Source: Himantopus leucocephalus
Taxonomy: Eukaryota; Chordata; Aves; Charadriiformes; Recurvirostridae
DNA length: 64,000 nt
Assembly (NCBI GenBank): GCA_003993805.1
Contig: RSEF01000003.1
Span: 111,928,847-111,992,846 of the forward strand
Direction of reading: 5' to 3'
The position numbers and the translations under genes were made by a program. Numbering within the stretch: position 1 is the stretch's first letter; each line of letters begins with the position of its first letter. Shown here piece after piece: positions 35,461 to 48,500 of this stretch. The notes under the pieces were generated by a model that worked only from the letters and a program-made list of their open reading frames with translations, did not search any database and was not told the origin of the DNA.

Positions 35461-37784
35461 ACTGTGTGAGTAAGTCAGGTGTTTTATTTACTGCCTCAGT
35501 ATACGCCCAAAATGTGTATCTCTCTGGGGTGTCCAAGGCTGGATCCCACTATTTTCAAGTCTTCAGAGTAAATATTGTTTCTCAGTATGAATCTGTGCTA
35601 ATAAAATAGAGCTCTGGTTTCATCTAGGTCCCATAGCTATTGCTATAATACAAATAATCAGAAATACAAGATTGAGATTCTCAGAAGGGCTTGTGAAAAT
35701 AGGGTTAAGGCAGTAAAACTTATGTAAAGAATGTCAAATAAGGCAGCCTGAAAATCTGTGAGGAAAATGTTGAAGTAAGTAGAGGTGGTAGAATGGTATA
35801 GGTAGAAAAAAACCCAAATAGTTAACTCTACAAGAGGACAATGTTTGAAGATATGAAACTTTTCCTGCATTTCTCCCTGGCAGATCCCTTCCAATGAGGA
35901 ATATAAATCAAAAAGACCTGATATTTCTTTGTTGATAATTCAATCTTAAAGCTACCACTTTAGAAAAATTCATAAATAGAAGGGTTAGAATAAACATGTA
36001 AAGGTATAGTCACATGGAAATGGAGATTTGTTTTGGAAGGAAATAGCAGAGTGGCATATGGAGTAACGTACAGTGAAATATTTAGCTACGGCATGCTATT
36101 TTTTGAAATCAATGTGCTAAATTATAAAGTAAAAATGAAAACAAAGGAACAGAATAATTTATTTATAGTGTAAGAAACTTATTTTCAATCCACCCATGAG
36201 TGTGTGAAGGTGGCTGCATATAGCTAAGTAGTACTGAGAAATCCTAATAATTCAAAGTAAGATACACATGGAACAGAGACATGAGAAGAAACCTGGCAAT
36301 CCTTTAGGAAAGTCTATAGTTATTATTCATCCAGACACTGGAAATTTTACAAGATGTTTTATACAGTTCTCTATATCATGTAAACATGACCATCTGCCAA
36401 AGATAACCTGCTTTTCCTAAAAATCTACATATCAGTCTAAGATGTAAGAGCGCACAACATATTCATAAAGCAAAATCTCTACTGTGAGAGCAAAAATTTT
36501 ATCTGTGGGAGTGTAGGTGCATACACAGACCNTTTTTTTTTTTTTTTTTTTTAATGTTTACTATTATACAGGCATTACTTGCACACAATTGTGTTACGTG
36601 TCTTCTGAACCTTTAGAAAGTTCATTCCCAGGGAGGGCACAAGGGGATCAAGAGAGATATGTAGGAAGTAAAATTGCACAAAGGAGACAGACGTCATTAA
36701 TCCATCGATCTGACTGCCTGGGTCTGTCTTTCTATGCATTGCTAACTCCCTGGCAGGCTCTAGCCAGGTAGCATAGGAAGTGCTAATGTGATCTGACTCA
36801 AGATCAATACTAACATGGTCTTAGATGCACTGTTTGTGCTTGCCAGAGTACTAGTTTGGAGACAGTACTGGATTATGTTTTACACCTTTTTAGCATCTAA
36901 CAAGCATTCTGGGCCTCTAACAGAAACCAAACACAATTAAGTATCAGAAGCGAGAGAAAGGCTGGAGGACTTGGTGATGTTGTGATAACAGAGTGAACCT
37001 TTGACCTCTGGGTTAATAGCCTAAAACTTGCTTAAATTAGTGATGACAGAGGGCTAAATTCTGCACTGACTTTTACCCTTTAGAGCCTCATGGAAATAAG
37101 AAGGCTTGCAGGAATTCGGGCAGATCTAAAATTTGGTCTTCAAACTGAAAAGCAATTAGAAATGAATTGGGATTCTAAACACTGTGCCTGTGATCAGTTT
37201 AGACACACAGGCACACAGCAAGTGGCACCAGTTGTGTTTGCTAGCAACCTCCGCGGGGATGCTGCGACTGCAGACTTCATCTTCCCCATCTACAAAGAGA
37301 CGTTCCCAGCTGGTGTCACAACCTGTCAGAAGGCAGTGTGGGGTGGTACTGCTGCCATCCACCCTCTGTGTGAGCTGTGAGTAAAGGTCTTCTGTCTCCA
37401 AAAGTGAACCCAGCTCCCTCCAAAAGTGCCAAATCTATCTGACGAACAGAAGGGTCTAAAACAACTTAGAATCATTTAGTGGCTCTAATATCTGTTCACC
37501 GCAGAGATTCAGAGTTACAGCTCCCATTCTAGCTACAGGATGCCATATAGACATTATGGTATGTAGTAATTTCAGATAGCATATTTATACAGAGCCATTT
37601 AAGCTCCCTAAAGCACTTCGTATGTAAGGCATAGACAAGCATCATTTCATTCACCAGCCAAATGAAACCACCCATTCACCTGAAATAATCTTCTGTACTT
37701 AAAGTATGTTAATCTCTGAGGAAAATTAAAAAAAAAAAAAAGCAGGAAAAACTGGAAGAAAGGGCATGAAAAGTGTAGTCCACA
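35461..37784. other. Unique non-coding DNA
   Basis: No recognisable gene or repeat body. A T-run at 36533-36552 follows an undetermined base at 36532. A 96-codon plus frame at 37090-37380 overlaps open minus-strand frames and resembles nothing known. An A-run lies at 37728-37741, just upstream of the CR1. Confidence 0.65.
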
Positions 37785-37796
37785 AAAGGTACAGAA

Positions 37797-39168
37797 ACAG
37801 GTGGTGGAGGAGCCAACGAGGAGAGGTGCACTGCTGGATCTTGTACTAACAAACGAAGAAGGACTGGTTGGGGATGTGACAGTTGGGGGCAGCCTCAGCT
37901 GCAGTGACCTTGACGTGGTGGAGTTCAGGATCCTGCATAGAAGAAGCAGGGCAATAAGTAAGATAACAACCCTGGACTTCAGGAAAGCTGACTTTGGCCT
38001 CTTCAAAGACCTACTTAAGGATTCACATGGGTTAGGGGTCTAGAAGGTAGGGGGGGTCCAAGAGAGCTGGTTAATATTCAAGTACCACTTCCTCCAAGCT
38101 CAAGATTGGTGCACCCCTGTGAGTGAGAAATCAAGCAAAGGAGGCAGGAGACCTGCATGTATAAGCAAGGAGCTTCTGGAAAAACTCAAATGGAAGAAGG
38201 AAGTTTACAGAATATGAAAAAAGGGACTGGCCACTTGAGAAGAATATAGGAACGTTGTCAGAATATGCAGAGATGCAACAAGGAAGGTTAAGTCCTACTT
38301 GGAATTAAATCTTGCAAGGGATGTCAAGGACAACAAGAAGGGCTTCTTCAAGTACATCAGTAGCAAAAGGAAGACTAGGGAAAATGTGGGCCCACTGCTG
38401 AATGAGGTGGGTGCCCTGGTGACAGAGGATACAGAGAAGGCGGAGATCCTGAATGCCTTCTCTGCTTCAGTCTTTACTGCTAAGGCCAGTCCCCAGACCC
38501 TGGAGGTAAGAGAAAAAGTCTGGAGAAAGGAAGACATTCCTTTGGTCGAGAAGGATTAGGTTAGAGATCATTTAGGCAAAGTCAACACCCACAGATCCAT
38601 GGGCCCCGATGGGATGCACCCATGCATGCCGAGGGAGCTGGCAGATGTTACTTCTAAGCCATTCTCCACCATCTTTGAAAGGTCACGGAGTACAGGAGAG
38701 GTGCCTGATGACTGGAGGAAAGCCAATGTCACTCCAGTCTTCAAAAAGGGCAAGAAGGAGGACCCAGGAAACTACAGGCCCATCAGCCTCACCTCCATCC
38801 CTGGGAAGGTGATGGAACAGCTCATTCTAGGTGCCATCTCTAAGCATGTGGAGGAAAAGAAGGTTATCAGGAGCGATCAACATGGATTCATCAAGGGGAA
38901 AACATGCTTGACCAATCTGATAGACTTCTATAATAGCATGACTCGATGGGTGGATGAGGGGAGAGCAGTAGGTAGAGCCTTGACTTCAGCAAGGCTTTTG
39001 NNNNNNNNNNNNNNNNNNNNNNNNNNNNNNNNNNNNNNNNNNNNNNNNNNNNNNNNNNNNNNNNNNNNNNNNNNNNNNNNNNNNNNNNNNNNNNNNNNNN
39101 ATCTCTCTTATGAGGAAAGGTTGAGAGACCTGGGTCTGTTTAGTCTGGAAAAGAGAAGACAGGGGATC
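37797..39168 (+). pseudogene. CR1 ORF2 remnant of copy A (endonuclease end, RT N-terminal half)
   Basis: The first segment (to 38043) gives the end of the APE-type endonuclease: EEPTRRGALLDLVLTNEEGL and a GGSLSCSDLDVVEF block holding the family's conserved S-D-x-x-x-x-EF motif (usually SDHE, here SDLD). A TAG at 38041-38043 ends it. A second segment, 38299-38559, is the linker ([19 protein letters not shown]) and ends in TAG at 38557-38559. The same frame continues into the RT with GPDGMHP, PVFKKGKKEDPGNYRPISLT and the GFIKGKTCLTNL block. The catalytic palm motifs A and C fall in the N gap. After the gap only a LSYEERL C-terminal block remains. At least two in-frame stops make it non-functional. 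Confidence 0.93.
39001..39100. other. Assembly gap of exactly 100 N inside CR1 copy A
   Basis: The left flank encodes the RT just before motif A, and the right flank encodes LSYEER, a block near the ORF2 C-terminus. In copy B the same two landmarks (GRA near 41380 and LSYED near 42113) are about 730 bp apart. The 100-N length is therefore a placeholder for roughly 0.6-0.7 kb of CR1, assuming no deletion. Confidence 0.96.
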
Positions 39169-39634
39169 TGATCAATGCTTATAAATATCTAACGGGCATC
39201 TGTTAAGAGGATGGGGCCAAAATCTTCCCAGTGGTGCCCAACGACAGGACAAGGGGCAATGGGCACAAACTGGAACACAGCTAATTCCAACTGAACATGA
39301 GGAAAAACTTCTTTCCTTTGAGGGTGACAGAGTGCTGGAACAGGCTGCCCAGAGAGCCTGTGGAATCTTCTTATCTGGAGATATTCAAAACCTGCTTGGA
39401 TGCCATCCTGTGCAATCTGCCCTAGGTGAATCTGCTTTAGCAGGGGAGTTAGAAAATTTCTGAAGGTCCCTTCCAACCCCTACTATTCTGTGATTCTGTG
39501 ATTATGTGAAAGATAGGTAACTTAGCTTTGTTTGCTTCCAAGTGCCTTCTGATAGCATGGGAAAAATTCATCTCCAAAGAAAAAAATCCATCAAAATTTG
39601 TGTTGTCTCTGACAAGACTGGGTGTTTTGCTTCC

Positions 39635-40109
39635 TGTCCGGGTCTGAGGTATTTTCTTTTCAGTAATTTTTTACTTTAAAGTAAATCTTTTCTAACTAAA
39701 CACACTTTCTGAAAATAATTTAATATTTTTCAGGCAGAGTCTGCTTCTAGCAGTGATAAGGCCTGATGTTTATAGTTAATACCAAGGAATGGAATGCAGA
39801 GAGGCACTTGCTTATATTTATTGCCTTTGAACCTCATCTGTGAGTTCCTGAATCCAGTTCCTGAGCTCAGATCTTATCTGTCGTGGAGTCCCGTCTGGGA
39901 CTTTCCCAGAGGCTGCTGGTGATGTGATCATCATCCTGGGAGTTCGATACTGGTTTTGTATATATTGTACATTATTTTCTTATTGATATTTTTATCTTTT
40001 CTTTTTAGTTTAATATTGCAATAAAATAGTTTTTGTTTTGGGAAGGGAGAGAGGTTAAAAGAGAGCATCTTTCATTTGTTTAGTGGCCAACCCAGCCTAA
40101 ACCATGGCA
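39635..40109 (+). mobile_element. Solo LTR, family 2 (475 bp), with probable target-site duplication
   Basis: Begins TGTCCGGGTCTGAGG and ends CCAGCCTAAACCATGGCA, giving TG...CA termini. It is flanked by CTTCC (39630-39634) and CTTCT (40110-40114), a 5-bp duplication with one mismatch. A polyadenylation signal AATAAA lies at 40020-40025, after a T-rich stretch, and an AT-rich TATA-like 'gcttatatttattg' lies near 39810. The last ~55 bp match the 70-bp remnant at 18210-18279. No internal sequence or partner LTR is present. It sits between the two CR1 copies without disrupting either. The family is a bird-type ERV LTR; class uncertain. Confidence 0.8.
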
Positions 40110-40309
40110 CTTCTGTGTATTTCTCAGTCCTCTTTCTGATTTTTAAATTATTCAAGGCAGAACACTTTCATGTATTCAGACACTTGAGAAAGTCTGTACT
40201 GTTCAGACTTTCTCTTGGTTTCTTTGGAGCGCAGATGGTCAAAGTGTGTGGACAGAAGTCCTCCTCCAGATCCAGCTAGAAAGATTCCATCCCCACAGGG
40301 ATTCTGGTG

Positions 40310-42337
40310 GAAGCTCAAGGGCAGCCTTGGCTGCAGTGACCATGAAATTATGGAGTTCAAGATCCTTAGGGTGGAGAGGAGTTTGCACAGCAAGCTCATT
40401 ACCCTGGACTTCAAGAGAGTAGACTTTGGCCTCTTCAGGGATCTGCTTGGTAGAGCACCATGGCATGAAGACCTGGAGGGAAGAGAAGCCCAAAAAAACT
40501 GGTCAGTATTCACAGATCAGCTCATCCAAGCTCAGGAGCAATGCACAAAGGGGAAGTCAGGCAAAATCACCACAAGGCCTGCATGGATGAACAAGGACAA
40601 ACTCATACACAAAAAAGAAGCCTACAGAGGGTGGAAGCAAGGACAGGTAGCCAGGAAGGAATACAGAGAAATTCAGAGCATCCAGGGATCAGGTTAGGAA
40701 AGCTAAAGCCAAGACAGAGTTAAATCTGGCCAGGGATGTCAAGGGCAACATGAAAAGTTTCTATAGGTACATCAGTGATAAAAGGAAGACTAGGGAAAAT
40801 GTAGGGCCTCTCTGGAAGGAAACAGGAGACCTGGTCATCCAGGATATGGAGAAGGCTGAGGTACTCAGTGACTGTTTTTGCCTCAGTCTTCAACAGCAAG
40901 TGCTCTAGCCACACCACCTAAGTCACAGAAGGCAAAGGCAGGGACTGGGAGAAAGAAGAACTGCCCACGGTAAGAGCAGGTCAGGTTTGAGACCATCTAA
41001 GGAACCTGAAGGTGCACAAGTCCATGGGACCTGATGAGATGCATCTGCAGGTCCTGAGGGAACTGGCGGATGAAGTTTCCAAACCACTATCCATCATATT
41101 TGAGAAGTCATGGCGGTCCAGTGAAGTCCTACTGACTGGAAAAGGGGAAACACCACCCCCATTTTTAAAAAGGATAAACAGAAGACCCAGGGAACTACAA
41201 GCCGGTCATTCTCATCTCCGTGCACAGCAAGATCATGGAGCCTCCTGGAAATTATACTAAGGAAAATGGAAAATAAGGAAGTGATCAGTGACAGCCAACA
41301 TGGCTTCACTAACGGCAAATCGTGCCTGACAAATTTGGTGGCCTTCTACGATGGGGTTACAGCTTTAGTGGATAAGGGAAGAGCAGCTGACATCATCTAC
41401 CACGACATGTGCAAAGCATTTGACACTGTCCCGCGTGTTATTGTTGTCTCTACATTAGAGACACATGGATTTGGTGGATGGACTACATGGTGGATAAGGA
41501 ATTGGCTGGATGGTCGCACTCATGGCTTGATGTCCAAGTGGTAACCAGTGACAAGTGGCGTTCCTCAGGTGTTGGTATTGGGACCAGCGCTATTTAACAT
41601 CTTTGTCAGCAACATGGGCACTGGGATTGAGTTCACCCTCAGCAAGTATGCCAATGACATCAAGCTGTGTGGAGCAGTTGAGACACTGGAGGGAAGGGAT
41701 GCTATCCGGAAGGACCTGGACAGGCTTGAGAGGTGGGCTCATGCAAATCTCATGAAGTTCAACAAGGTCAAGTGCAAGGTCCTGCAAGTGGGTTGGGGCA
41801 ATCCCAAGCACAAATACAGGTTGGGTGGAGAATGGATTGAGAAAAGCCCTGCTGAAAAGGACTTGGGGGTGTTGGTGTATGAGAAGTTCAACATAAGCCA
41901 GCTATACGCACTTGTAGCCCAGAAAGCCAACGGAATTCTGGACTTCATCAAAAGAATTGTGGCCAGAAGGTCGAAGGAGGTGATTCTGCCCATCTGCTCT
42001 GCTCTGGTGAGACCCCACCCGGAGTAGTACTGTGTCCAGCTCTGTAGCTGTAGCAACTCACCTGTTGGAGTGGGTCCAGAGGAGGGCCACAAAAATGTGC
42101 AGAGGGATGGAACACCTCTCCTATGAGGACAGTATGAGAGAGTTGGTGTTGTTCACCCTGGAGAAGAGAAGGCTCTGGGGAGACCTTATTGTCACCTTTC
42201 AGTACTTAAAGGGGGCCTACAGGAAAGATGGAGAGGAACCCTTTATCAGGGACTGTAGTGATAGGACAAGAGGTAATGGTTTTAAGCCAAAAGAGCGTAG
42301 ACTTAGGCTGGATATAAGGAAGAAATTTTTTCTCTGA
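40310..42337 (+). pseudogene. CR1 ORF2 remnant of copy B (RT with mutated motif C)
   Basis: Protein-like segments fall in three frames. They are endonuclease end and linker (to about 40697), RT start (about 41012-41260), RT palm (41266-41544 and 41548-42027) and C-terminal domain (42032-42337), so several frameshifts are present. Motif A survives as YHDMCKAFDTVP. Motif C reads KYANDIKL, so the first of the two catalytic aspartates (normally FADD) has become asparagine. A TAA at 41542-41544 and a TAG at 42025-42027 add stops. The C-terminal part includes NLMKFNKVKCKVLQVGWGNP, KHKYRLGGEWIEKSPAEKDL and LSYEDSMREL. Non-functional on several independent grounds. Confidence 0.94.
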
Positions 42338-42530
42338 GGGTGGTGAAACACTGGACCAGGTTGCCCAGAGAGGTGGTAAATGCGCCATCACCGGAAACAT
42401 TCCGGGTCAGGTTGGACAGGAATCTGAGTACCTGGTCTAGGGGAAGGTGTCCCTGCTCATTGCAGGGGGGTTAGAACTAGTGATCTTTAAGGTCTCTTCC
42501 AACCCAAACCGTTCTATCATTCTGTGAATT
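40310..42530 (+). mobile_element. CR1 LINE copy B, plus strand, ~2.2 kb
   Basis: The longest uninterrupted CR1 in the window. It begins near the end of the endonuclease (GSLGCSDHEIMEF), continues through linker, reverse transcriptase and C-terminal domain, and ends with 'cttccaacccaaaccgttct' and 'atcattctgtga', a typical CR1 3' terminus. The bases just before 40310 do not resemble CR1, so this is the 5' truncation point. Copy A is truncated slightly further upstream in the same domain. The subfamily resembles the 9072-10087 copy and differs from copy A. Confidence 0.95.
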
Positions 42531-45500
42531 TGCCATCCCCATTGGCTGAACTCAGCTTGAATAGATCAGAGACTTGACATAAGAAATGAGTTGCCAGCAC
42601 TGCTTTTGCGTATGACAACCAGCTGGGAAGAAGTCTTCATTTGCCATGCTGCTAGAAAAATTCACCACCAAAGGACCCCTATCAAGTACACAGACCTATC
42701 ATACTGTGTGCTGTGACATAAGACGGGCAGTTTATTACCCAGAAAAACCTCAGAATTAGACTCACCAGAAGTACTACATGGAAAAAAGAGCATGTGAAAA
42801 TTGTTGTCTGCTGGTTGAAACTACATAACTGCTTATACTTCTGTTTCTTCCCCTGTTATGACTGACTTCAATATCAGCACTTCTCTAATTCTTTTCTGTC
42901 TAAAAAATTGTTACTAGAGATGCTGAGAAACAATTGTTGGGTCTGAGGCAACATGGTATAGCTGTGCTGCTCTTTTTCTTTTTAACAAAGCAAAGGATGT
43001 GTTCAATTTAAAGAATTATTTTTAATGTAAATAAGCAAATGCTGTACATAATCCACACAGCTCTGGAGCTTATGGATAAAAAGTTTGCACAGCACAAGCA
43101 AGGCAGCTTTGTTTCTCTTTAGAGCTCAGGAAGGCGAAGGTCAGACAAATCAGAATATGGAACATTTGGTTCCTCATTGGCCTCCCTGGTGCTTTTTCCT
43201 CTCAGTGCATTTCATTTTCTTGGCAAATGTCTGTGACATATCAGTAAGTCATTTTAACACTTCTTCATGCCCTACTATTTCAGTTTCAAGATCATTAATA
43301 AAACAGCAGCTTGGAAGGTGGCACAACAGGCATTCTAGTATGCTAGCAGGTAGGGTGGCTGTCTGATTTTTTTTTTTCCCAGCTATTAGCATAGCCAGAC
43401 CTCAGTCTCATAAATAAACAGCACATAGTCTACAGAGAGTTTTATATAAAAAAAAATATGCACAGTATGCTTTTCACTGACTGGCTATGTGCTATTGAAC
43501 CATCTATTAGAGAAACTTTACCTTGGAAATTCAGGCCTTATAATATTAAAGTTTTAAAATGAAACCCCCTCAGGCTAGCCCAGCATAAACAATTAGTTGC
43601 TCCCTGTTAAACTCCATATCCATAACAGCCCATTTTGAATGTTTCATAAGGTACACTAAGGGACATCATTAGTATGTGAATTTCTTTTACAAAGATCACA
43701 ATGAGGGCTTTAGGAAGAGAATGCACATATCCAGGGAAGATTGGCAGACAGAACGTCGCAAGCTGCTCGTGCTGAGTCGATTTAGAATCATGTGAAAGCA
43801 TTTGAGCCATTTAACTCTATTTCTTTTGATCCTCAAATCTCTGCCTTCACATAATCTTATGAGTACAGTTTTCTAAACCCAATTTAATATCCTATCTTGA
43901 TATTCCCCACTGGGTCTCTGGATTATTTCTTTAACTGTTTTTTCTTCTTTTCTATTTTCCTTTTTAAACTTTTATGATTTCTTTTTTTTTGGTTCTAATG
44001 TGAAAGCATCTGAAGTTTTTGCCTTTTAACCTATTTGCTTCTGACACAGTTCAGGGGTAACCACCATATAGTAGATTTCCTCATCTATCTTTATAGGCAA
44101 GTTTAATGCTGCTTCTGATTAGCTTCATTGACTGCTGCATCCATGATGCTCTGCTTGAAATAGAATGAAATTCACACCACCTCCTCATTGATTCATAGCT
44201 CAGAATCCAACTCCAAAACTTGAAATCTAAAAAGAGTTTTGCCCCCTTTATGTACGTAAATAAATTCTAGGCATCTTTATAGAAATCTTTACCTACAGAT
44301 AAACCCTAGACTTACTGAAATCAATAGCTGGAATTCTAATAATGCATTGAAAATAAGATCTGGTGAGGAAAAAGTAAATTGAACCTTTGTTGCAATTAGA
44401 TTGAATTAACATCACAGCAGCACAAATCATTTAATTTCAGCTCTATTTCTGAGTGGTAAGGATTGTATTGGAAACAGCAGAAAGATTCAAATACTAAAGG
44501 TTATCGAGGTTTCCAAAATTCACATGCCTAATTGTCATGAGAAAAAGCAGCTAGTGATTCTTCAAAGGACAGAACAGTATTGCCAATGTAAAACACGTTT
44601 GTCTTACTCTGCATGGACTCAGGTAATCACCAAATCCACATGTAATATTTGAGGGCTATAATGTCAGAAACACTTATATCCTGGTCAGTTCAGTCAGGAA
44701 TAACTCCACCCAAGTTCTCTGTTATGTTTTGTAACAGTGCAGATGCCCAAAAGGGAACAAAATAGTTTCTTATCAGTCACAATTCATACTTTTTCAAAGA
44801 AATCAATATGTGATGAAATCTGATGCAGTTTATTGGTGCTACACATCGATGGAAAGCTCCAGTGAGGAGCAAAGCAGAATGCAAAACTTGAAGCTTCTGT
44901 CAGATGTGGTTTTCTGTTGTGTTTATTCGTCACTCATACCCACTTTAATGATTTTGAGTTTATCTACACCATGAGCAGAGCTGTAATACCAATCTAAATA
45001 GTAATTCACAGCTTTTCCTATTTTGGGTTGAAGCTTTGTGTGGACACTTATTTCAACATAAGAGTGCCTTTATATAAATTCAGCTAAATTGGAAAGGAAT
45101 CAACTTTAAGCTATATCAAAATAGGTCACTTAGACTGAAATAATAGTGTCAGCACACAGACTTAAAACAAAATAATGAAGGGTGTGAATAATAGCTGATA
45201 TTTTTATTTGGATTTCATTCAACACAGTGTTTTATAGCATAAGCAACAAGTAAGGGTTATTTTTAAGATAACTGCACTGCTAGTAGGAAATAAAAAATAG
45301 AAAAGTTTTAAAAAAAATCCTGATACTTTAGTTTTTGCAGAGTGGCAGGTAACACTGTTTGATAGCCTGAATTGATCACTGGATCAACAGAAAAATCTAA
45401 CATTAGAAAGAAAAGAAGGCCTGAGGGTCTGAAGTGGAAAGGGGAGATTCCTGATGTGCAGCACAAGAAGTGCAACGCAAACTCATTGCAGAGGTATGAG

Positions 45501-48500
45501 TAATTTATTTAGGCTTTCGATTCCTGCTAAGGTCCCTCTAGTCCCATTGAAAAGTAACTGCAAAATGTATATATAAATGCTGGATCTGTCCCGAGGGGTT
45601 CAATATTAAGCAAATGTTTAGTTCAGTTATACTCAGGAGGATTACTCTCTTGTTTGTAGTTACGACTCTGATTTGCTGAATCAGGGCCAGGAAAATTAGC
45701 ATCTTTTAGAAATAAGTCCTGATTAAACTAACAGAATAATAGCAAAGATCAGGCAGGCTTGGTCTGGCTATTGATCTTATTGGCTTTTATTTTCTTGCAA
45801 TTTCAGGTGATTTTTTTTTTTAATGTCTAGTTGCTGAGAGCTCTTTCAACTATAGTTAGAAAGTAAATTAAATGCCTTACAGATTCTCTATTAATTATTT
45901 TCAATGTAGTAATTTCAAAAGTAGCTTTGTGATACTAGAGTGCACTTTTTAAATTATGCAACACAGCTTCCATATTATAGAAATTTTGGGAACACCAGGG
46001 TGCATATTTTTATTCCTCTGTATGCATAGATAAAAACTGACATTTCCTAAGGGAGTACTTCAGCCAGGGCTACCACAACATTAAATGAGGCTGCAAATTC
46101 ATAATTTATTACTTCAGCTTAAAGAAAATTCTTCAGCGTCCAACATAAATCCACTATACTGAAAGTTAAAGTTTTCTTTTGGTCAGTAAAGAGAAACCTT
46201 AAGAAAAACAGAGTTTTTTTGCATTGCATTTATTGTTGCTTTGTCAAGTTTCATCATTATTTTCTTTTAAAAGTGAATGTTACTCAACTATCAAGTTAGC
46301 AAACAGTGATGGTTTCGATCTCAACTAGTGCAGCATTAATAAAGCCCCCTGTAAACTGTGTTGCATGATTTTACAAACATAAAAATTGACACACAATGGA
46401 TTGCTAGAATAAAATCTACCTCTTAACTAAGTGGCAGATGTCTAGGTGGTTTTGTTTTGGTAGGTTTGGTGGTTTTCTTTTAAATGTTGTAAAATTGTTG
46501 ACATTTGTGTCCTCAAGACTGATTATACTTCAGGAAAAAAGTTTATTGAAAGCAACTTCTGATTTCATCTGTGTATTGAAGAGACAGTAAGAGCTTATAT
46601 GGTAAGAGCATTTAAAATGTCTTTCTGGAAACAATCTAATTTAAGATGATTTGAGAACTGTAGAGAACAGAGGAAACTAGTATAAGTAGCAGAAAACAAG
46701 CAGAAAGGGAGAAAAAAACCAAACCACTCTTCAACTTCCGGGATTGCTGCCGTCCACCTATATGCATGAGTCTCAATGGCCCCAAACAGGATACTTAAGA
46801 TATAGAACAGAATGATCACAGTGTTAAAATTCAAATAAAATACCACACTAATGTTGTAGATCTGAATGGCTCCAAGTCTTCCCAGCTCTGAAAGTAAAAC
46901 TCATTTGTTTAATAAGACCTTCACATGGAAGTGCTTTTTGTCTGTCTGTTAGATTCAGAATAAAGAGAAAAGTAAAAGTGAAAAAAAAAGAAAGAAAAGA
47001 AAAAGTATGGTTACTTGCCATTTGTAAAATTAATCGCTGCTTTAAAAAAAAATATTTCCAAGGAACATGTTCCCCTACTATGTAATGTATTATACAACAG
47101 GCAGGGGCAACGGCTGCTGAAGAGCAACATATCGTTGCGATATTGCTAAGCTGGTTGTAAGAGAAGAAAGAATGATACTAAAGAAATGAAGTCTGCTTAA
47201 AAGCTGATATCAGAAAATGAAAGGCTAAAATGCTGCCTTGAGAAACTGAAGCCTGAGACGGGAAGAAATCACCTAGATCATTGAAGCCAGATCCTTGGAG
47301 TCACGTACATTCATTGCCTCATCCAACTTCAGCCAGCTCATGGCCATAGTTCTAAACGAAGCTAGTTTCTATGGACTGCTACTGTAAACAGAGAGATGCG
47401 AAAATGTAGTGAGGAAGCAGTCTGGAATAAGATAGGTCTTGGAGCCCCAAGTTCCAAGAACTAGCACTCCAAACACACCCCCATCCAGTAAAAGACATCC
47501 CAGCAACTTATAGGTAACTCCAGGGCACCAGGAAAAAGATCAAAGCAGTACAAATGACAGACAGTCTGTGACACCAAAAGGAAAGGAGAGAGCAGCAGTA
47601 TTGCTCATATCCATATTCCTGCAATAACCAATAATTTATCAGGAGAAAAACCCAGCGGGCTCTACGAATACAGAATACACTATTATCTTTAGCTACTGCT
47701 CAGTTCTGAGATCTCACTGTTCAGAGTACTTTAACAATGCCTGAAATAGAGAAAAATCTAGTGCTGATCATCACATATGAAGTAGTAAACATATATATGT
47801 ACAGTAAATATATATATAAAAGTACAGTATATGATAGAGTGAATCAAATTCTAATTTTTATTCTGCTAGTTTTGGGGAAAACTCATTATAAAAAAGAGGA
47901 GGAAGAAGAAGAATAGCTACATATTCAACTTGTTTGACGAGTGGGTTTTTTTACTGACAAAAACAGGTAGAGCTAACTAAAAATAAAAATACCTTTCCTG
48001 GAGAAAAATTCCATTATAACAACACTTAAGGCTTTTTGTTCACTTCTGCCTGAAAGACAATGACAAGGTGAAATACAGAAATTCTCAGCAAAACATAATG
48101 TTTGACGTGAATTATTTTATTTTGTGTGAGATATTTGCTCTGAGCCAGTTCAGCATCAAACATCATCACCTGTGACTCTGCACAGAGCACTGGGAGTTGT
48201 GGTTCAGGTGTCTTTTGCCCCATCTTTTGGCTATAACCTGTGCCACCTTGCTCTACTGTGAGCTATAAGACAATGGAGGTTTCCTACACTGAACTGCCTG
48301 CCTATATTGTTGCCTATATCTCTATATATGACATTTTTCAACCGTATCGTTATGTTCTATCTAAATTAAAATTAGGTGTCCACAAACGAGTTCCCACAAA
48401 TGAGAAAAAAACTATTTATGTGATATCAGCCGAACAAGACTATCAGCTTTAGACTGCAATTTAATCTGCTTCATATTCTCAAGCAAAATTTTTCTGAAGA

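Larger units (their letters stand above)
37785..39505 (+). mobile_element. CR1 LINE copy A, plus strand, interrupted by a gap
   Basis: A long CR1 truncated on its 5' side within the ORF2 endonuclease. It proceeds through the linker and the N-terminal half of the reverse transcriptase to 39000, is cut by 100 N, then resumes with the LSYEERLRDLGLF-coding block and the 3' non-coding end. It finishes with 'ctactattctgtgattctgt' and a repeated 'gattatg', the standard CR1 terminus. The 3' end differs from copy B (for example 'gcttataaatatctaacggg' in place of 'cagtacttaaagggggccta'), so the two are different subfamilies and separate insertions. The true length should exceed the span shown because the gap hides several hundred bases. 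Confidence 0.95.

Noticed and set aside
37785..42530. Tandem duplication producing two CR1 copies
   Set aside because: The 3' ends and C-terminal coding blocks differ in subfamily-specific ways and an unrelated LTR lies between; independent insertions fit better.
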